64,000 nucleotides of DNA from Xestospongia bergquistia (lineage: Eukaryota > Porifera > Demospongiae > Haplosclerida > Petrosiidae), in NCBI GenBank assembly GCA_963965975.1, contig OZ014419.1, positions 7,148,150 to 7,212,149 on the forward strand, in the 5' to 3' direction. Every line of letters begins with the position of its first letter. Within the stretch, counting starts at the first letter, position 1. Both the position numbers and the translations under genes were made by a program. Below are positions 14,833-27,639 of this stretch, one piece after another. The notes beneath the pieces are model-generated. The model saw only the letters and a program-made list of their open reading frames with translations, did not search any database and was not told where the DNA came from.

Positions 14833-17800
14833 ATGGCTACTCCGTACGTGGCTTCTCTTCACAGAGAAGACGAAGTAAAGGAGTCACGAGCTTACAACAG
14901 AGGAAAAAGAGGGTCTGTTTCATTTCAACCTCAACTTTCTTTTTATTCTGCATCTGCAAATGGAACAGATTTTGAAGGTCGCTATTAGTCTCATTCCAAG
15001 ACCTATCAGAACTTATGGTAGATCTGGAACGAGACTAGGTCATTACTGTACATGTACAAAGTAAATATATTGTATATTCTATAGAGATTGCAGATGACAA
15101 AGATGGTGAACTGCCACAGATTGAGAGACATTGGTGGCAGTGGTTAGTAGAGAATGAACAAGCACGAAAAGTATTTCGATTTATTTCTGTCCTCAATCTC
15201 ATTGTTTTGGGTTTGTCAATACCTTTTTATGATATTTCTGAAGAGAGCAACAGTTCAAATTTGAGAATACAGTTCAGTATTATAACTTGTCTAGACTTCT
15301 TGTTAGCTCTGGCCTATACTTTCCACATGTTCTTACGTCTGAGGTATTCCATATTCATAAGATCACATCACTCTGAACAGGTACATGTACTTCATATTAT
15401 AAGTTTTACAGTTCTCCATTAGAGAGAGATTACATATGAACAAGAGAGGCTAACAGGCTATACTGACTGTATACGCATCTCAACAGTGTTTGGTGTGATG
15501 TTAGCTATGTGGTATTCTGTAGCTATTGGGGTAAAAGGCATTGCCTATTGTTCACTTTTTATATATTGCATGTAGATTTACCGGTCTGTGCATATTAAAA
15601 TATTTTGGGCATTTTATATTGGATTTCTGCCTCGAGCTATACTCTCCATAACATCTGTTATTAAGCTATTTTTGCCATTGAAAGTTGATTCTTCAGCACT
15701 TGAACAACTCAAGAAGATTCTCAAGTTAGAGTGCACTTTGATATATATGCTTTCACTTTCTGTCTCTCAGGTGGAAACAACTTTGTATGGTAACATTGTT
15801 CTATTTTGTATTCGTTTTTCTCTTTGCTTTAATTGGTGTTCATTTAATTGGAGGACTCGATTATATCTGTTTTTACAATGAAAGCAATAAGAGGTTTATT
15901 TAATCATTGATCCATTCACCTAATGGTTGATTCATTCGTCTATTCATTGATTCATTGACTTAATCATTGATTCGTTCATCTATTTGTTGATTTATTCACT
16001 GATCTAAATACAAAATGCCTCAAAATTATTCATTTTATTTCTTATTATTTAGTCTTGTTCCTGCTATTCCAATTATTCATTGTAATCCTAATATTGAAGG
16101 TGGACCATACAATTGTCCATCTCCAACTACTAATACATCACAACCATTGTTTTGTCAGCCATATTCCAATAGTCATAACATTGACTTCAACTATAGATCA
16201 CGAGTGTATTTTGGACAGTATAGAACAATATGTAAGTTATTTTCTAATCATTAATTATTGCTATGGCAATTTTCAATGAATTTTATTACTATAGTGGACG
16301 CTCTATATGCTGTTTATGAAGCATCAACATTAGAGTTGTGGAGTTTTATGATGTACAATGCTATTGATGGCAACAATATTTTTTCTGCTGCCATATTCTA
16401 TGTTTTTTTAGTCGTTTTTATTGTTATTTTACTGCAAGTAAGAGCCAAACCACACCCACTTTCATGATGATGTTTATTGATATATGTCTCACTTTCTAGC
16501 AAAGTATTTTTTTGGTTGTTATTATTGAGTCGTTTGCTGATTTGCGAAGTCAGTCCAGTATTGGTTCATCAGGTCAGGCCACTTCTCAAAAACAAACTAA
16601 TAAACCACTAACAGTAGGGTCCTCTCCCTGTAATCAGCCTGTTGACTCTACTCATTTAGGTATTATTTCTTCAGAGTGGATCAGAGACCAAGCTCCGCCT
16701 ACAACACAGAGAGGAGCATACTTCAAAGCGTTTCATTCAGAAATATAGCAAGATTTTAGTTAAAATGGAAAAGTTCTTTTTAGTATTTGTATTTTTGGAT
16801 GCTATCATAGTAAGCTTGAAGATTGCTAATTATCCTAATAACATAAAAGACACATGGAAAATAGTGTTACAATCATGGCAGGTAAAATCATGTGTGTCTT
16901 TTGATGATATTATTTTTGTCTTAGCTCTTTGTTAGTGTTGTATTTGTTGTGGAAGTTATTATTCTGTTCTTTTTTCACTTGTATCATGGACAATGGCGTC
17001 TCTTCTTAAAACGGCCATACTATTTATGTCTTTGTGTACTAGCATTTGGAGGACTAATAGCTGGTATTCCTTATCGCTACTTTTATGATCCCTTATATCC
17101 TGCTAATGGATTAGCTATCTTTCAAGTTGGTCTGCAAGTTTTGTACCTATTATTATCAATCTTTCTTTCATAGGCTCTGCGTTTTCCTCGACTTATTAGA
17201 ACATTTGATTCATTGAAAGAGTTTTTATTGAAGCTTATGGGCAATAAGCGAGTTCCATGTTTGATTTTGGTCACTATAGCTATTATAATATGGCTGGCTC
17301 TTATTAATGCTCAAATATTTGGGTACCAAAATGATTTCACTTCAGAGTGTGAAAATGTGGCTAGCGGACACTTCAGCAATTTCCTTGTGGTAATTTTAGA
17401 AGGACTATGTGCATAATTGCTCTCTTGTAGGCCTTTAAATCTACGTTTCAATTAGTACTGAATGAAGCATGGACAGATATTACTAGTGAAGTGATGTGTG
17501 GAAGTAGCTATTGGGCTCTCACAAATCTTTACTTCATTATAATTCACCTTTTCTCTTCTCTGGTCAGCCACACCCATTGAACACACCTAATTTTGTCATA
17601 TTTCATTATTATAATAGATTTTTCTAAACTTTTTTGGAGCTGTCATTCTTGATAATTTAGAATATGATGAAGAGGAACAAAGAAAAAAATTAGAGGTAAT
17701 TATTTAATCAAAATGAGTGTGGTCTATTATTACATTTTGTATAGGAAATTAAGGAAAAAGAGGCAGAGTCAGAAAAAGTTCCACCACATCTGACAATTTT

Positions 17801-20800
17801 CAAAAGGTACATGTTCCTTTATATTAATAATGGATAATAAGTAATTGTAGATTACGTAACCAACCTAAGAGACTCCGCCCACCTGGTACTGGTCTTAATG
17901 ATCCAAACTTGGAGTAAGTCATTGTCAAGAAGTCAAATTTTAACCCTTTGCTATAGAGAGCTAGATGTTCGCAGGTTTTTTGAGTCAGGAAATACTCCTG
18001 TATCCAGTGATCTTGGTTTCCATGACTACAATGTAGCTCCACACGTTCCTAGCCAACAACCTCCTCCAATTCAAAAAGAAGATGGGATATCCCAAGTAAG
18101 ACTATGACATCATCATTACATTTTATGACATCACTGAAATACAGTTACGTCAGCTATCTTTAGTAAGCGCTGACAATGATGACTTTTTACCATCAAGCAG
18201 TACATCTGCTTTACAAGGAAAATATCTTAGTATTACTGCTATATTAAAGTAAGAAGGAATTTTGTCTTTTGTGTTCTATTCTCTCTCTCTCTCTTTTCTC
18301 CCCTCTCCCCTCTCTCTCTCTGTCTAGTTACATCAAATTATGGCGTCAATATGCCGAAGAAGAGACCACAAAAACTCCAAGAGCTTCTCAATTAAACTAT
18401 ATTTTTGATAGATCAGAAAGGACTCGTTCTAAAGGCGTGAATACCAAGTATTGTTGTCATAGTAACCACACATTATCTATTATGTATCTAGAACACGCAG
18501 TGAATATGATGAGTATCGTGAGAGACATCGATTCTTTGATAGTGTCCTATTTTGTATGCCACCTGAACATAAATTACGACGATTTTGTACTTGGATTCTC
18601 ACAGCTCAAGCCAAGTATATATGATGTCATAATGATGTAATTATGATTGATTTTGTGTAGAACCCCAAAATATGTTCTAATTGAGCTAAAATCAGGACAA
18701 ATATTGACTCTGTTTAAAGCAAGAATTAGTTTTATATTTAAGTAAGAAATAATAAATTGTTTATTTATCTGTTTGTCTGTTTATATCTTTGTCTGTTTGT
18801 TTATTTGTTTTGTTTGTTTGTTTATTTGTCTGTTTATCTGTTTGTCTATCTATTTTGTTTGTCTTGTTATCTGTTTATTTGTTTATTTATCTGTTTGTCT
18901 GTTTATATCTTTGTTTGTTTATTTGTTTTGTTTGTTTGTTTATTTGTCTCTTTATCTGTTTATTTGTATGTAGGTGGATTATCAGTCAGATGCCATACTT
19001 CACTTGGGTCATGTACTTTGGTCTAGTTTTTATCATTTTTGTTCAATTTGCTGAGCTTTTAATTCATGCAGACAAATCTCAACACTATTATCTCATTGTA
19101 TGTATGTGTGTGTGTATTTTTATCATAGTTACTCCTGGTCTTTTGTAGATTCCAGAGATAATCTATCTTGTGTTAATGTTAAGTTGGTTAATACTTCGTA
19201 TCTTATCAAAGGGGTTGTTCCTTAATCCCCATGCAGCAATTAATAGTGTCTGGGATATATTGGATTGGATTTTTGTAATTGTAAGTTTGACTGTTATGTG
19301 TCCATTTAATACTCTATGTGTCTATTTATTAATTCATATATATCAGGTCATGAATCCATTAAATATTCAAAACATCCATTTAATGCTTTATATGTCCATT
19401 CACTAATTGTGTGTCTATTGTATATTTATCCATTATGTAATATCATATATCCATTCTCTAGGACAGTGCTCTTTTATTGATATTATTGCCACTGTGGTAT
19501 TCTCCAATTGATAGTGTTCAACTGGTCATTTATATACCGTCCTTACCTAAATGGGCGTGGTATATGATGATTATCAGATCACTCCGCCCACTTCATATTA
19601 TATCCATACTTCGGTCATTACGAGCTGTGGTTCGTGAGCTGCTTGAAGGGTGGAGAAATTTACTTAAAGCAGGTGTTGTCATGTTTGGGTTTGTTTTCAT
19701 GTTTGCTAGTCTTGGAGTACAAGTAAGATTACCCATAATAAATATTGTTATAAGTAATTTTAGTTATTTGCTGGTACTGAGATAAATCCACTTGCATTCT
19801 GTAATGATCCTAATATAACAAATGAAGCTGATTGTATTGGTGAGTTTGAGGTGAAATTAAGAATCTCACGAGAGTTCCTTCCTGATACTAATAATTCAAA
19901 TATGATATTGGTACCACGAGTTTGGTAAGGATGTATCCACCCTCCTTGTTACCCTTGTCTGATTATAGGTTTCCATATGCTCGTGATTTTCCATTCAATA
20001 ATGTACTTAATGCATTTGTGACATTGTTTGAACTACTGACTTTAGAAGGATGGCCTGAAGTCCGAGAACTATTTACTGATAAATCCAATCCAGGTGCTGA
20101 AAGAGCAAATTTAGTATGTTAAACTCTCGTTGCCATAGTAACCAATATATTCTCTCTTTTATAGTATATGGCATTCTATATGCACATATATGTGTTTTTT
20201 GCAGTTAATTTGGGTCTCCAGCTGTTCCTTGGTATCGTTATTAATAACTTTAATGAACATAAGCCAGGTCATAGTTTTCTGTTATCAGTTGATCAAAATA
20301 GATGGGTGGAGCTAATGCAGCGTATATCATTACAACGACCTTATAAATTACCACAGGAACCTCGTAAGCATGCATCTATTCAAGCACTATGCATCCATTA
20401 ATATTTTATGACTGTATGTTGTCATCCATTTATATAATATGTATCCATCAATTATATTATGCATCCATTTAGGTGACAATTATATCAGAATGTGGTTGTA
20501 CAAAAAGTTAACTCATCATCGTTATCGTGTTATTCCAACAATAATTATCATATTGTCAGCCCTGACTTTAATAGTACCAGTTAAGTATTATATAGTAAAG
20601 TCACATGACTATCACATGACTTTTTTATTAGTGGAGGATTGAATTGTTGACTCTGGAAGGAGCAAATGTTTTAGTGTCTTTATCAGTTATCTTTAATTTT
20701 TATACGATACTTGAAGTGAGCATCCATTTTACCATTCATTCATCCATTATACTATCTATCTGTCCATTGTAATACCTATTTGTCCATCAATTATTATTTT

Positions 20801-23486
20801 TCTACTATATCTAGATGTGTCTCAAACTGTTGGCATTTGGTCCTGGATATTTTCACAGTTGGCGCAATTTCTTTGATTGTTGCTTAGCAATAGTTACTAT
20901 GGGTTACTATGTATTTGTCATAATCTTTTTCGTTATGAAAACTGAGTCTGTTCTGTTAAATGTAAGACAATAATTAATGGGTGTGGTTTTATCTTCGTTT
21001 CTCAGTTATCATACATGGCATTGTCCTTGGCTATACTCAAATGTATCACTATTCTTATAAAATATGTGAGTAATTTACTATTATTGATGTATATGATATA
21101 ATATTTACTATATATAGAGTGCTATGCTTAATCTCCTGATCACTGTGGGTAGTACTATCCTTCGTAGCATACCTCATATACAAGTTTTATCAATGATTGT
21201 AATTTGCTATTCTCTTCTGGGTGTGGTCCTTTATAGTAATATCAGAACTGGAGAGGCTATTGATTATAGGTAAATTTTATCTCATCTTGTGTTACGTCTC
21301 TCTCTGTCTCTCTCTGTGTCTGTCTGTCTGTCTCTCTCTCACACAGTCTTGTTAATTTTCAAGGTTCTGGTCAAGCTATTTCAGCATTGTGGAGAACTAT
21401 GACTGGTGAAGATTGGTACCAGATCATGTGGGATGTTGCTGTGAGTCATGTGACAATCATGTGATTATCACAATCATGATGTGTGTATCACTTGTAGGTT
21501 AGTGAACCCTATTGTCAAGAGTCTTTAAAGAACTGTGGTGACAGAATAGGGTCTGTGTTCTATTTTGGATCATTTATTTTCATTGTATCATTTGTTTTGT
21601 TAAATATTTTTATTGGTAAGTAAAATATATATGTTATTATAAATGTAGATCTCTATCTCAAATATAGCTGTGTTACTGGAGAATTTTTCTATCTTTTACA
21701 ATGATGATGATACTAATCTTTCTCTTTCTGTTATAAAAGATTACAAACATAAATGGCATCATTTTGATACAAATGCTAAAGTCAGTTTTCTTATGATCAT
21801 ATCAATATATCAATATATTATACATTGTAGGGTCATTCTTATGATCATATTAATATATTATACATTGTAGGGTCATTCTTATGATCATATTAATATATTA
21901 TACATTCTAGGGTCATTCTTATGATCATATTAATATATTATACATTGTAGGGTCATTCTTATGATCATATTAATATATCAATATATTATACATTCTAGGG
22001 TCATTCTTATGATCATATTAATATATCAATATATTATATATCATTCTAGGGTCATATTACAGCAAGTCGTCTCAAACTGTTGTTGAGAAGTCTTGAACTC
22101 CAAGAATTTTATAGTTATTCATTAGAAAAGCCAGGACAAAGAAGAGTAAGTGACTCATCTCTCTCTCTTTTTTTTCACATACACACAGGAACGTATTCCA
22201 CGACAGCTAACTAATGATCCTTTGTTGCTATGGGAGATGGAGGAGGAGCTTCATCGTGAAGTTTCCACTGCTGTTAAGACTCCATCCACTAATAACCAGT
22301 CATCTGAAGTTCATTTCTCATTCTTTAATGTTCTCAAGTAATTAATATTTGTAGATTATAGGAGCTACCCCTTGTGTTATTTGATAGGATGTTGGCCTAT
22401 CGTTGTGAAGATATTAATACTAGATTAGAATCTCATGAGTTATATACAAGAGAGGAACTGGAGACAAATATTAAAATTGATGTAAGCTCCACCCAATTTT
22501 AATTAATTAATTTACGTACCCCCATTCTTATACAATTATAATTAACTATTGTTTATTTATATAAACAATGTCTATTATGAATAGTTAACAAAACTTTATT
22601 TACAACTTCAGTATTCATTGTTTTATAACTTAATCATTATTTTATTGAATCTATTATAACATGATAATTTGTTTTAATACAGGTTGCTGAAAAATGTATT
22701 CTAAAATGGCTACAAAAATGTGTCAAGCCTTTAGTTGATTGGCAAAGAGAACAATCAGTGAGTTAAACCCTTTAATATTAGATAATTATAATGTTATTAT
22801 TAGAAGCCTCAAGAACAAAATCCTGAAGAGACTAAACCACCATCTTCTCAAGCCAGTGATCGTAAACGACGTATGTTGTATTTCTAAAATGGGTGTGGTT
22901 ACATTAATATCATTTTAGAATTGTACTCACTTCATAATATGCAATCTCAGTTGCTGGCCGGTCCATCCTGGGGCAAACAACCCTCACTGGATACGGAAGA
23001 TGAAGAAGGATTGCCTGAAAGTCATCGTCGTTCTCGACTCTTTCAAAATCTTGCTGTTTCTGATGAGCAAGTATGAATAATTTTATGTTCATAGACAGAT
23101 ACCCATGTTCATAGACAGATACCCATGTTCATAGACAGATGCCCATGTTCATAGGCAAATATGCATGTTCATGGACAGGTGTCTCATGTTCATAGTATTG
23201 ATTGACTCCTATTTTAATCCTTACATGTAAATGTGATGGACTGATTCCCATGTTTATACTATAGACTGATTCTCAGTTCATGTATGAAACTATCTCATTT
23301 TTACAGGTTGATATAGTTGGTTTAGAAGAAGACTCAGTCGTTGCTAAATCATATGCTAAACTAGCACAGACTGTGAATAAAGAAATGGCAGAACAACGTG
23401 CACGAGCTAGAGAATGGTTTCAAATGCAAGAAGAATGGATGGATAAAGTGCAAAGTGATCCAAATTATTTCGATGACCATCTTTAA
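14833..23486 (+). CDS. NALCN: Sodium leak channel NALCN (four-domain, 24 TM)
   Basis: More than 25 exons build a four-repeat channel. Identity is clearest in domain III: FCNDPNITNEADCIGEFEVK, the LVPRVW linker, FNEHKPGHSFLLSVDQNRW. In the C-terminal region LLENFSIFYNDDD is followed by the post-S6 helices. Pore motifs line up as domain I TLELWSFMMYNAID, II LNEAWTDI, III LTLEGWPEVREL and IV MTGEDWYQIM, giving an EEEE filter where vertebrate NALCN has EEKE. The domain III S4 keeps arginines (RSLRPLHIISILRSLRAVV). NALCN carries background cation current at the plasma membrane with UNC79/UNC80. The N-terminus MATPYVASLHREDEVKESRA starts 125 bp from the divergent gene; the C-terminus ends DPNYFDDHL. 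Introns contain several repeats listed separately. Confidence 0.93.
18745..18972. repeat. TTTG/TTTA/TCTG-rich intron in NALCN
   Basis: Low-complexity pyrimidine/G tract (TTTGTTTATTTGTCTGTTTA-like) filling one NALCN intron. Three overlapping open frames here are spurious. Confidence 0.85.
21782..22052 (+). repeat. ~40-bp tandem repeat that duplicates a 3' splice site
   Basis: About six copies of GGTCATTCTTATGATCATAT-TAATATATTATACATTNTAG lie in the NALCN intron that precedes the exon beginning GGTCATATTACAGCAAG. Each unit ends in TAG followed by GGTCAT, so each resembles the real acceptor plus the first exon bases. The last copy supplies the acceptor that keeps the frame (…NAK|GHITASRLKLL). 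Confidence 0.85.
23088..23185. repeat. Short tandem repeat, ~21 bp unit
   Basis: Four to five imperfect copies of CATGTTCATAGACAGATACC in a 3' NALCN intron. Confidence 0.8.
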
Positions 23487-24052
23487 GATGACAACATTCT
23501 GTAATCATTTTTACTTCCATTTTAAAGCAAAAATTCCCTGTAGAATTATTATTACAATACAGAACCCAATAAAGTACACATACTATGTGATATTAACACA
23601 CAGTTATAAAATGTATCAATGTTTTCATTAAATAAGGTTATATCCATTTTTGTCAAGTCACACACATTACTATACAGGAAAGTTATGGGATGAAGAAAGG
23701 AATTGATGTGAATTCCTTAGATGCTCTAACTGTAAACTTTATTAGATCAGATCAACATCACTAATACTAATATTATGATTAGTTGCATTAAGTTATGTTG
23801 AAGTCGAGTAGGTCGTGTTTCTCTCTTGAGAGAATGTGAAAGACACAGCATCGCCTTGTTTACTTCGGATAAAATTACGGACACGAACGCCCCCTGTGTA
23901 TTATACGTGGCTTGTTGTTGGTGTGGCTCAGAGCAGTTCTTTGTAGAAAGTAAGCCGCTTTAGTTAACATATTTCCTTATTATAATATTAATTTCCTTAT
24001 AGAACAGTTCAGTGGTAATATTAGGCCATTATTATCACAGTTAGACTGCAAT
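23487..24052. other. Intergenic interval, NALCN 3' end to PH-Costars gene
   Basis: No coding potential seen. It holds the NALCN 3' UTR, with a probable AATAAA polyadenylation signal near 23568, and the promoter/5' UTR of the next gene. A short 5' UTR intron near 23950-24002 is possible but unproven. Confidence 0.6.
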
Positions 24053-26137
24053 ATGTCTAAATATCGTGCAGTAAGAGGTACAGGATCACTTCCAGTTCGC
24101 ATCCAGTCTGTATCGTCATCAACTTCAAAAAAAGACTTCTCTCCTCTTATTACAACATCTGGTTATCTCACAAAAAGATCACGTGGATTTGGTCCTCATC
24201 GTTGGCAGAAACGATGGTGGCAGCTGCTGGGAGATGGAACATTGATATATTTCCGTGGAGAAGAAAGGTTGAAAGTATTAGGTGAAATTGATATCGCACA
24301 CACATGTTATGATATCAGATTAGGAGCTGATCAATGTGATATCAACTTTCCACATGCAGTATCTTCATCATGCTGCTTTGCTGTATATATATTAAAGAGA
24401 ACTTATTATTTTTATGCTCCTACATCACAAGAAGCCAAGAAATGGGTAGACTCTTTACGAGAATCCTCTTATCTTTTGAACCGTTCTCGACCACGAGAAC
24501 TTAGTAGTAACCCTGCTGTACAGGTAGCTTCAGAGGTACTTAAAACCACACCTCCACCTCCCCCATCTGTCCCCCCTCCTCCTTCTACCTATAAGCCACT
24601 CCCTCCCCCTCCACCTGTACCACAACCATTATCGGAGAGTGTAGATGAAGGTGAGGATGAACCTAGTGACTTACCGGGTTTTCATAACCCGTATTATCGT
24701 AACCACAACTTATCGGTCCCCGATCTTCGTTATGATTACTACACCCCTAATTCTAGATGGATTGATGGCAGTCCCAGAATTAGACAAGCTCAATCTAGAC
24801 CTTCACCCTCCCAATCATCATCCTCTCAATCTTATCGGCAACGATCACAATCTTTATTGGTAGAAAATAGCGACGGACAACGTTGCTCCTTTCAAGAGAG
24901 TCCAGGACAACTCCGCTCTTTTCAAGAAAGTCCAGGACAGCGTCGCTCATCTCAAGACAGTCCAGGACAACATCACTCCTTCCAAGAAAGTCCAAGACAG
25001 CATTCTTCCTCTCAAGAGAGTCCAGGACAGTATCGTCTACAAAGAGACAATGCTCATTCAAGACAAAATGCTACATTACCTCATCAATATTATGATAACT
25101 TTGTTCAAAGACGTCCATCAAAAGAGAGATCTGGGCAACACTATCCATTGAAAGATATGTCAAAGAGGTCATCATTAAGCCAGTGGTATGCCAGTCATAA
25201 TGATGTAAGAGATAGTAATGAAGACTGGATGTTCTCAGCAACATTGCCTTCACCAGGTAAACTATCAAAAGCAAAATGGCAGAGTGAGTTGAATACAAAT
25301 TGGGCCCCAAGTTTTGAGCGATTAGAGGAGTTACAACAGCAAGAAGAGGCTATCAGAAAGAGACTTAGCGAGTTAAAAAAGACTGAAAAACTAAGTTATA
25401 GTCACGCAGTACCTGTTCTGCCTATGTCCCCAACAAAAAATGACCCACCAACTTTTCCACCTCCCCTAGACCATCATTCAAAATCTCTTGAGTCTGAGAT
25501 ACTAACTTCAACTTTACATGATATTAGTAATCCATTAGAAATCACACAGCTTCGAAAACCTCCAAAAAAACCTCCTCGTAAATCACCCAGACCTATTAGA
25601 CGTCGAAACACACCATATATGGTCATGTATGATGACGTTGATGATCAAGAAGAATTTGACTATGATGAAAATGATGATGAAAATGTCAAGCCTGACTCAC
25701 CTGAAGCTCCTCCCACTAGTACCTCTCAACAGACAAGTATGTATTGGGGAACTAGTAAGAAGTCAACTGCTATACGTGCTCATGAAGCTAACATGTGGGT
25801 TAAGAAAGAACTCAATAAAGTAAGCGTATTAGTTAAACATAATGGATATTAGTTTGTATTATAGCTAATAGAAGAGATCAAACGCTTTGGATTCCCAAAC
25901 AAAGACGGCCAGATTGTTATCAGATACAAAGATCTCTTAGAAAAAACTGAAGGACATTTTGAGGCACTTTTAGGCACTTTACTGACTGCTAGGAAGCATA
26001 AAGTAAGCATAATAGGGGGTGTGGTCTAGTATTGTGACTCCTCCTTTTATTAACAGGTTATTCATTTTGAAGGTGATATTTTATTAAAAGGAGAACATGA
26101 CAATGAAATGATTACTTTATTAGTGGATAGTCTCTAA
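24053..26137 (+). CDS. PH-domain protein with C-terminal Costars domain
   Basis: Three exons (24053-25819, 25865-26002, 26057-26137) give about 661 residues. A pleckstrin-homology domain occupies about residues 34-143 (TSGYLTKRSRGFGPHRWQKR, then RWWQLLGDGTLIYFRG … EAKKWVDSLRES). The middle is disordered: polyproline runs able to bind SH3/WW/EVH1 domains (TTPPPPPSVPPPPSTYKPLP), an 11-residue tandem repeat, a short coiled coil (RLEELQQQEEAIRKRLSELK) and a basic-proline cluster followed by an acidic stretch. Exons 2-3 encode a Costars domain (LIEEIKRFGFPNKDGQIVIR … FEALLGTLLTARKHKVIHFE), the fold of ABRACL and the C-terminus of ABRA/STARS, which bind actin or actin regulators. A membrane-to-actin adaptor is inferred. 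I do not recognise this domain pairing from well-known vertebrate proteins. Confidence 0.85.
24880..25045 (+). repeat. Coding 33-bp tandem repeat (11-residue unit)
   Basis: Within the PH-Costars gene, about five to six copies of an 11-residue unit (S-F/S-Q-E/D-S-P-G-Q-x-R/H-x), for example SFQESPGQLR and SSQDSPGQHHS. DNA copies are nearly identical, suggesting recent expansion. Each unit carries an SP site that could be phosphorylated. Confidence 0.9.
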
Positions 26138-26227
26138 GAACAATGACATCACCTAACCGCACTCACTCGAAAAGCAGTTTATCTTTTTTATATATTTTTA
26201 CAAAGTTTTAAAAGAAATATGATATTG

Positions 26228-26965
26228 TCATAAACCCAAGGATTTTCTTACTAATCTACAGGAAATGTCATTAAATTGTTTACGATTTTCTCTCCACATT
26301 TTCTGCAAAGACAGATCATATAAATCTATTACATACATAGTTACACTTACTGAGGCATCTACATTAGCTCCACTCTCGTCATTAGGTTCTATAATAAAGA
26401 GTACATTATATCTCAATGACCACACCCATTTACCTGCTAACATGCTGACAACTGATAGTAATATTTTTTCAATGGATTGAACAGGACTCCACCTCTCAGC
26501 TGCAGTCTCATAGCCGAGGGGATCATCTCCTGGTGTATGAAGGATTGAGATACAAACACGACCATCTGGATAGACTAAAAGGGTAATAAATAGGTGGGTG
26601 TGGTCATAATGGGTGTGGTCTGTTACCATTAGGATGAAACATATCAGATACGAATTTCATTTTTGGTGGACTAAGAGGATAATCTTGAGGAAAGACCAAT
26701 TCTGTAACAAAAACGCCCCCTTCAAATGAACTGTCTTCTGGTCCTCTAAAAAAGGCAATGATCAGGTGACTATCACATGACATAAACACATACGTAATCA
26801 ATGCTTCCCATTCAAAGAAATTGTCTTCACTTTTTGGACCTGCCACAATACCTTCCGGAGGATTGAGGGTCAGTTCTAATTGAATGTAACAGTTGTCATG
26901 GCAACATAAGACACCAGAATACCCTTGTATTCTTGCAACAACCTCTTCAAAGCACTCCCAGCCAT
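26228..26965 (-). CDS. UBE2G2: Ubiquitin-conjugating enzyme E2 G2
   Basis: UBE2G2 is the E2 that works with gp78, HRD1 and other ER ligases in ER-associated degradation. Six small exons give about 165 residues, the family length. Exon 1 encodes [14 protein letters not shown] and joins to [20 protein letters not shown]. The catalytic HPN segment and active cysteine read [17 protein letters not shown]. The long acidic insertion typical of the G2/Cdc34 class is intact ([20 protein letters not shown]), and the end is RKSLGL. The start is the ATG at the N-terminal helix; splice phases join exactly. Similarity to the human protein is very high by eye, so an active enzyme is expected. With UGGT it represents ER quality control in this window, though the two are unlinked in transcription. 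Confidence 0.96.
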
Positions 26966-27066
26966 CTTTGTAAATCACACCGCATAGTATACGGAACGTT
27001 CGTTATTTTGACTGAATTACATTTCTGTAGAAATTTCAGAATGTTTCCGTTTACCTCCGTCTACGT

Positions 27067-27540
27067 AGTGCAGACAACTAGTGTTATGCACAGTATTAGG
27101 GAATTGTCAAATTTAGTTATCAAGTTTGTATTGCATTTATTTTTGGAATAGTACATATAAGGTACATCCATAATAGACAGGAGTCACACTGTATTCATTC
27201 AACAGTTTCTTTAAAACAGCATCCACAAACTTTTGCATCTTTTTTTCAAGTGTTTTCTTAGCTATATTAATTTGTAATTGAGTTAGTTTTGATATAGTTA
27301 CAGAAAAGAACAACAACTACTAAACTCAATTACAAATTAATATAGATAAGAAAACACTTGAAAAAAAGGTGTAAAAGTTTGTGGATATTGTTTTAAAGAA
27401 ACTGTTGAATGAATGACTCCTGTCTATTATGGATGTACCTTATATGTACTATTCCAAAAATAAATGTAATACTTGATAACTACATTTGACAATTCTCTAA
27501 TACTGAGGATAACATTAAATAGTATAGTTGTCTGCTTGTG
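27067..27540. mobile_element. Foldback (long inverted repeat) element
   Basis: Two arms of about 215 bp run in opposite orientation around a loop of about 30 bp (centre near 27305). The left arm contains GTACATATAAGGTACATCCA and the right arm its imperfect complement, TGGATGTACCTTATATGTAC. The outer ends share GCAGACAACTA / TAGTTGTCTGC. The arms differ by scattered substitutions and small indels. No coding region is present, as in MITE or foldback DNA transposons. Target-site duplications were not resolved. Confidence 0.75.
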
Positions 27541-27639
27541 TTAAATATTTGTTTTATTGTATTCATTTCATATTACTTATGTTGTCATGACAATTATTAT
27601 CCTACCTATAATTTGTCCGACCGGATATAATACCGCAGA

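Noticed and set aside
18757..19026. Overlapping hydrophobic open frames in TTTG-rich DNA
   Set aside because: Low-complexity intron sequence inside NALCN. Three frames are open at once, which is a composition effect.
14833..23486. Two-pore channel (TPC) or a voltage-gated calcium channel
   Set aside because: Four channel repeats are present, not two. The domain III extracellular loop and post-S6 segments match NALCN specifically, and most S4 helices have few charges compared with voltage-gated calcium channels.
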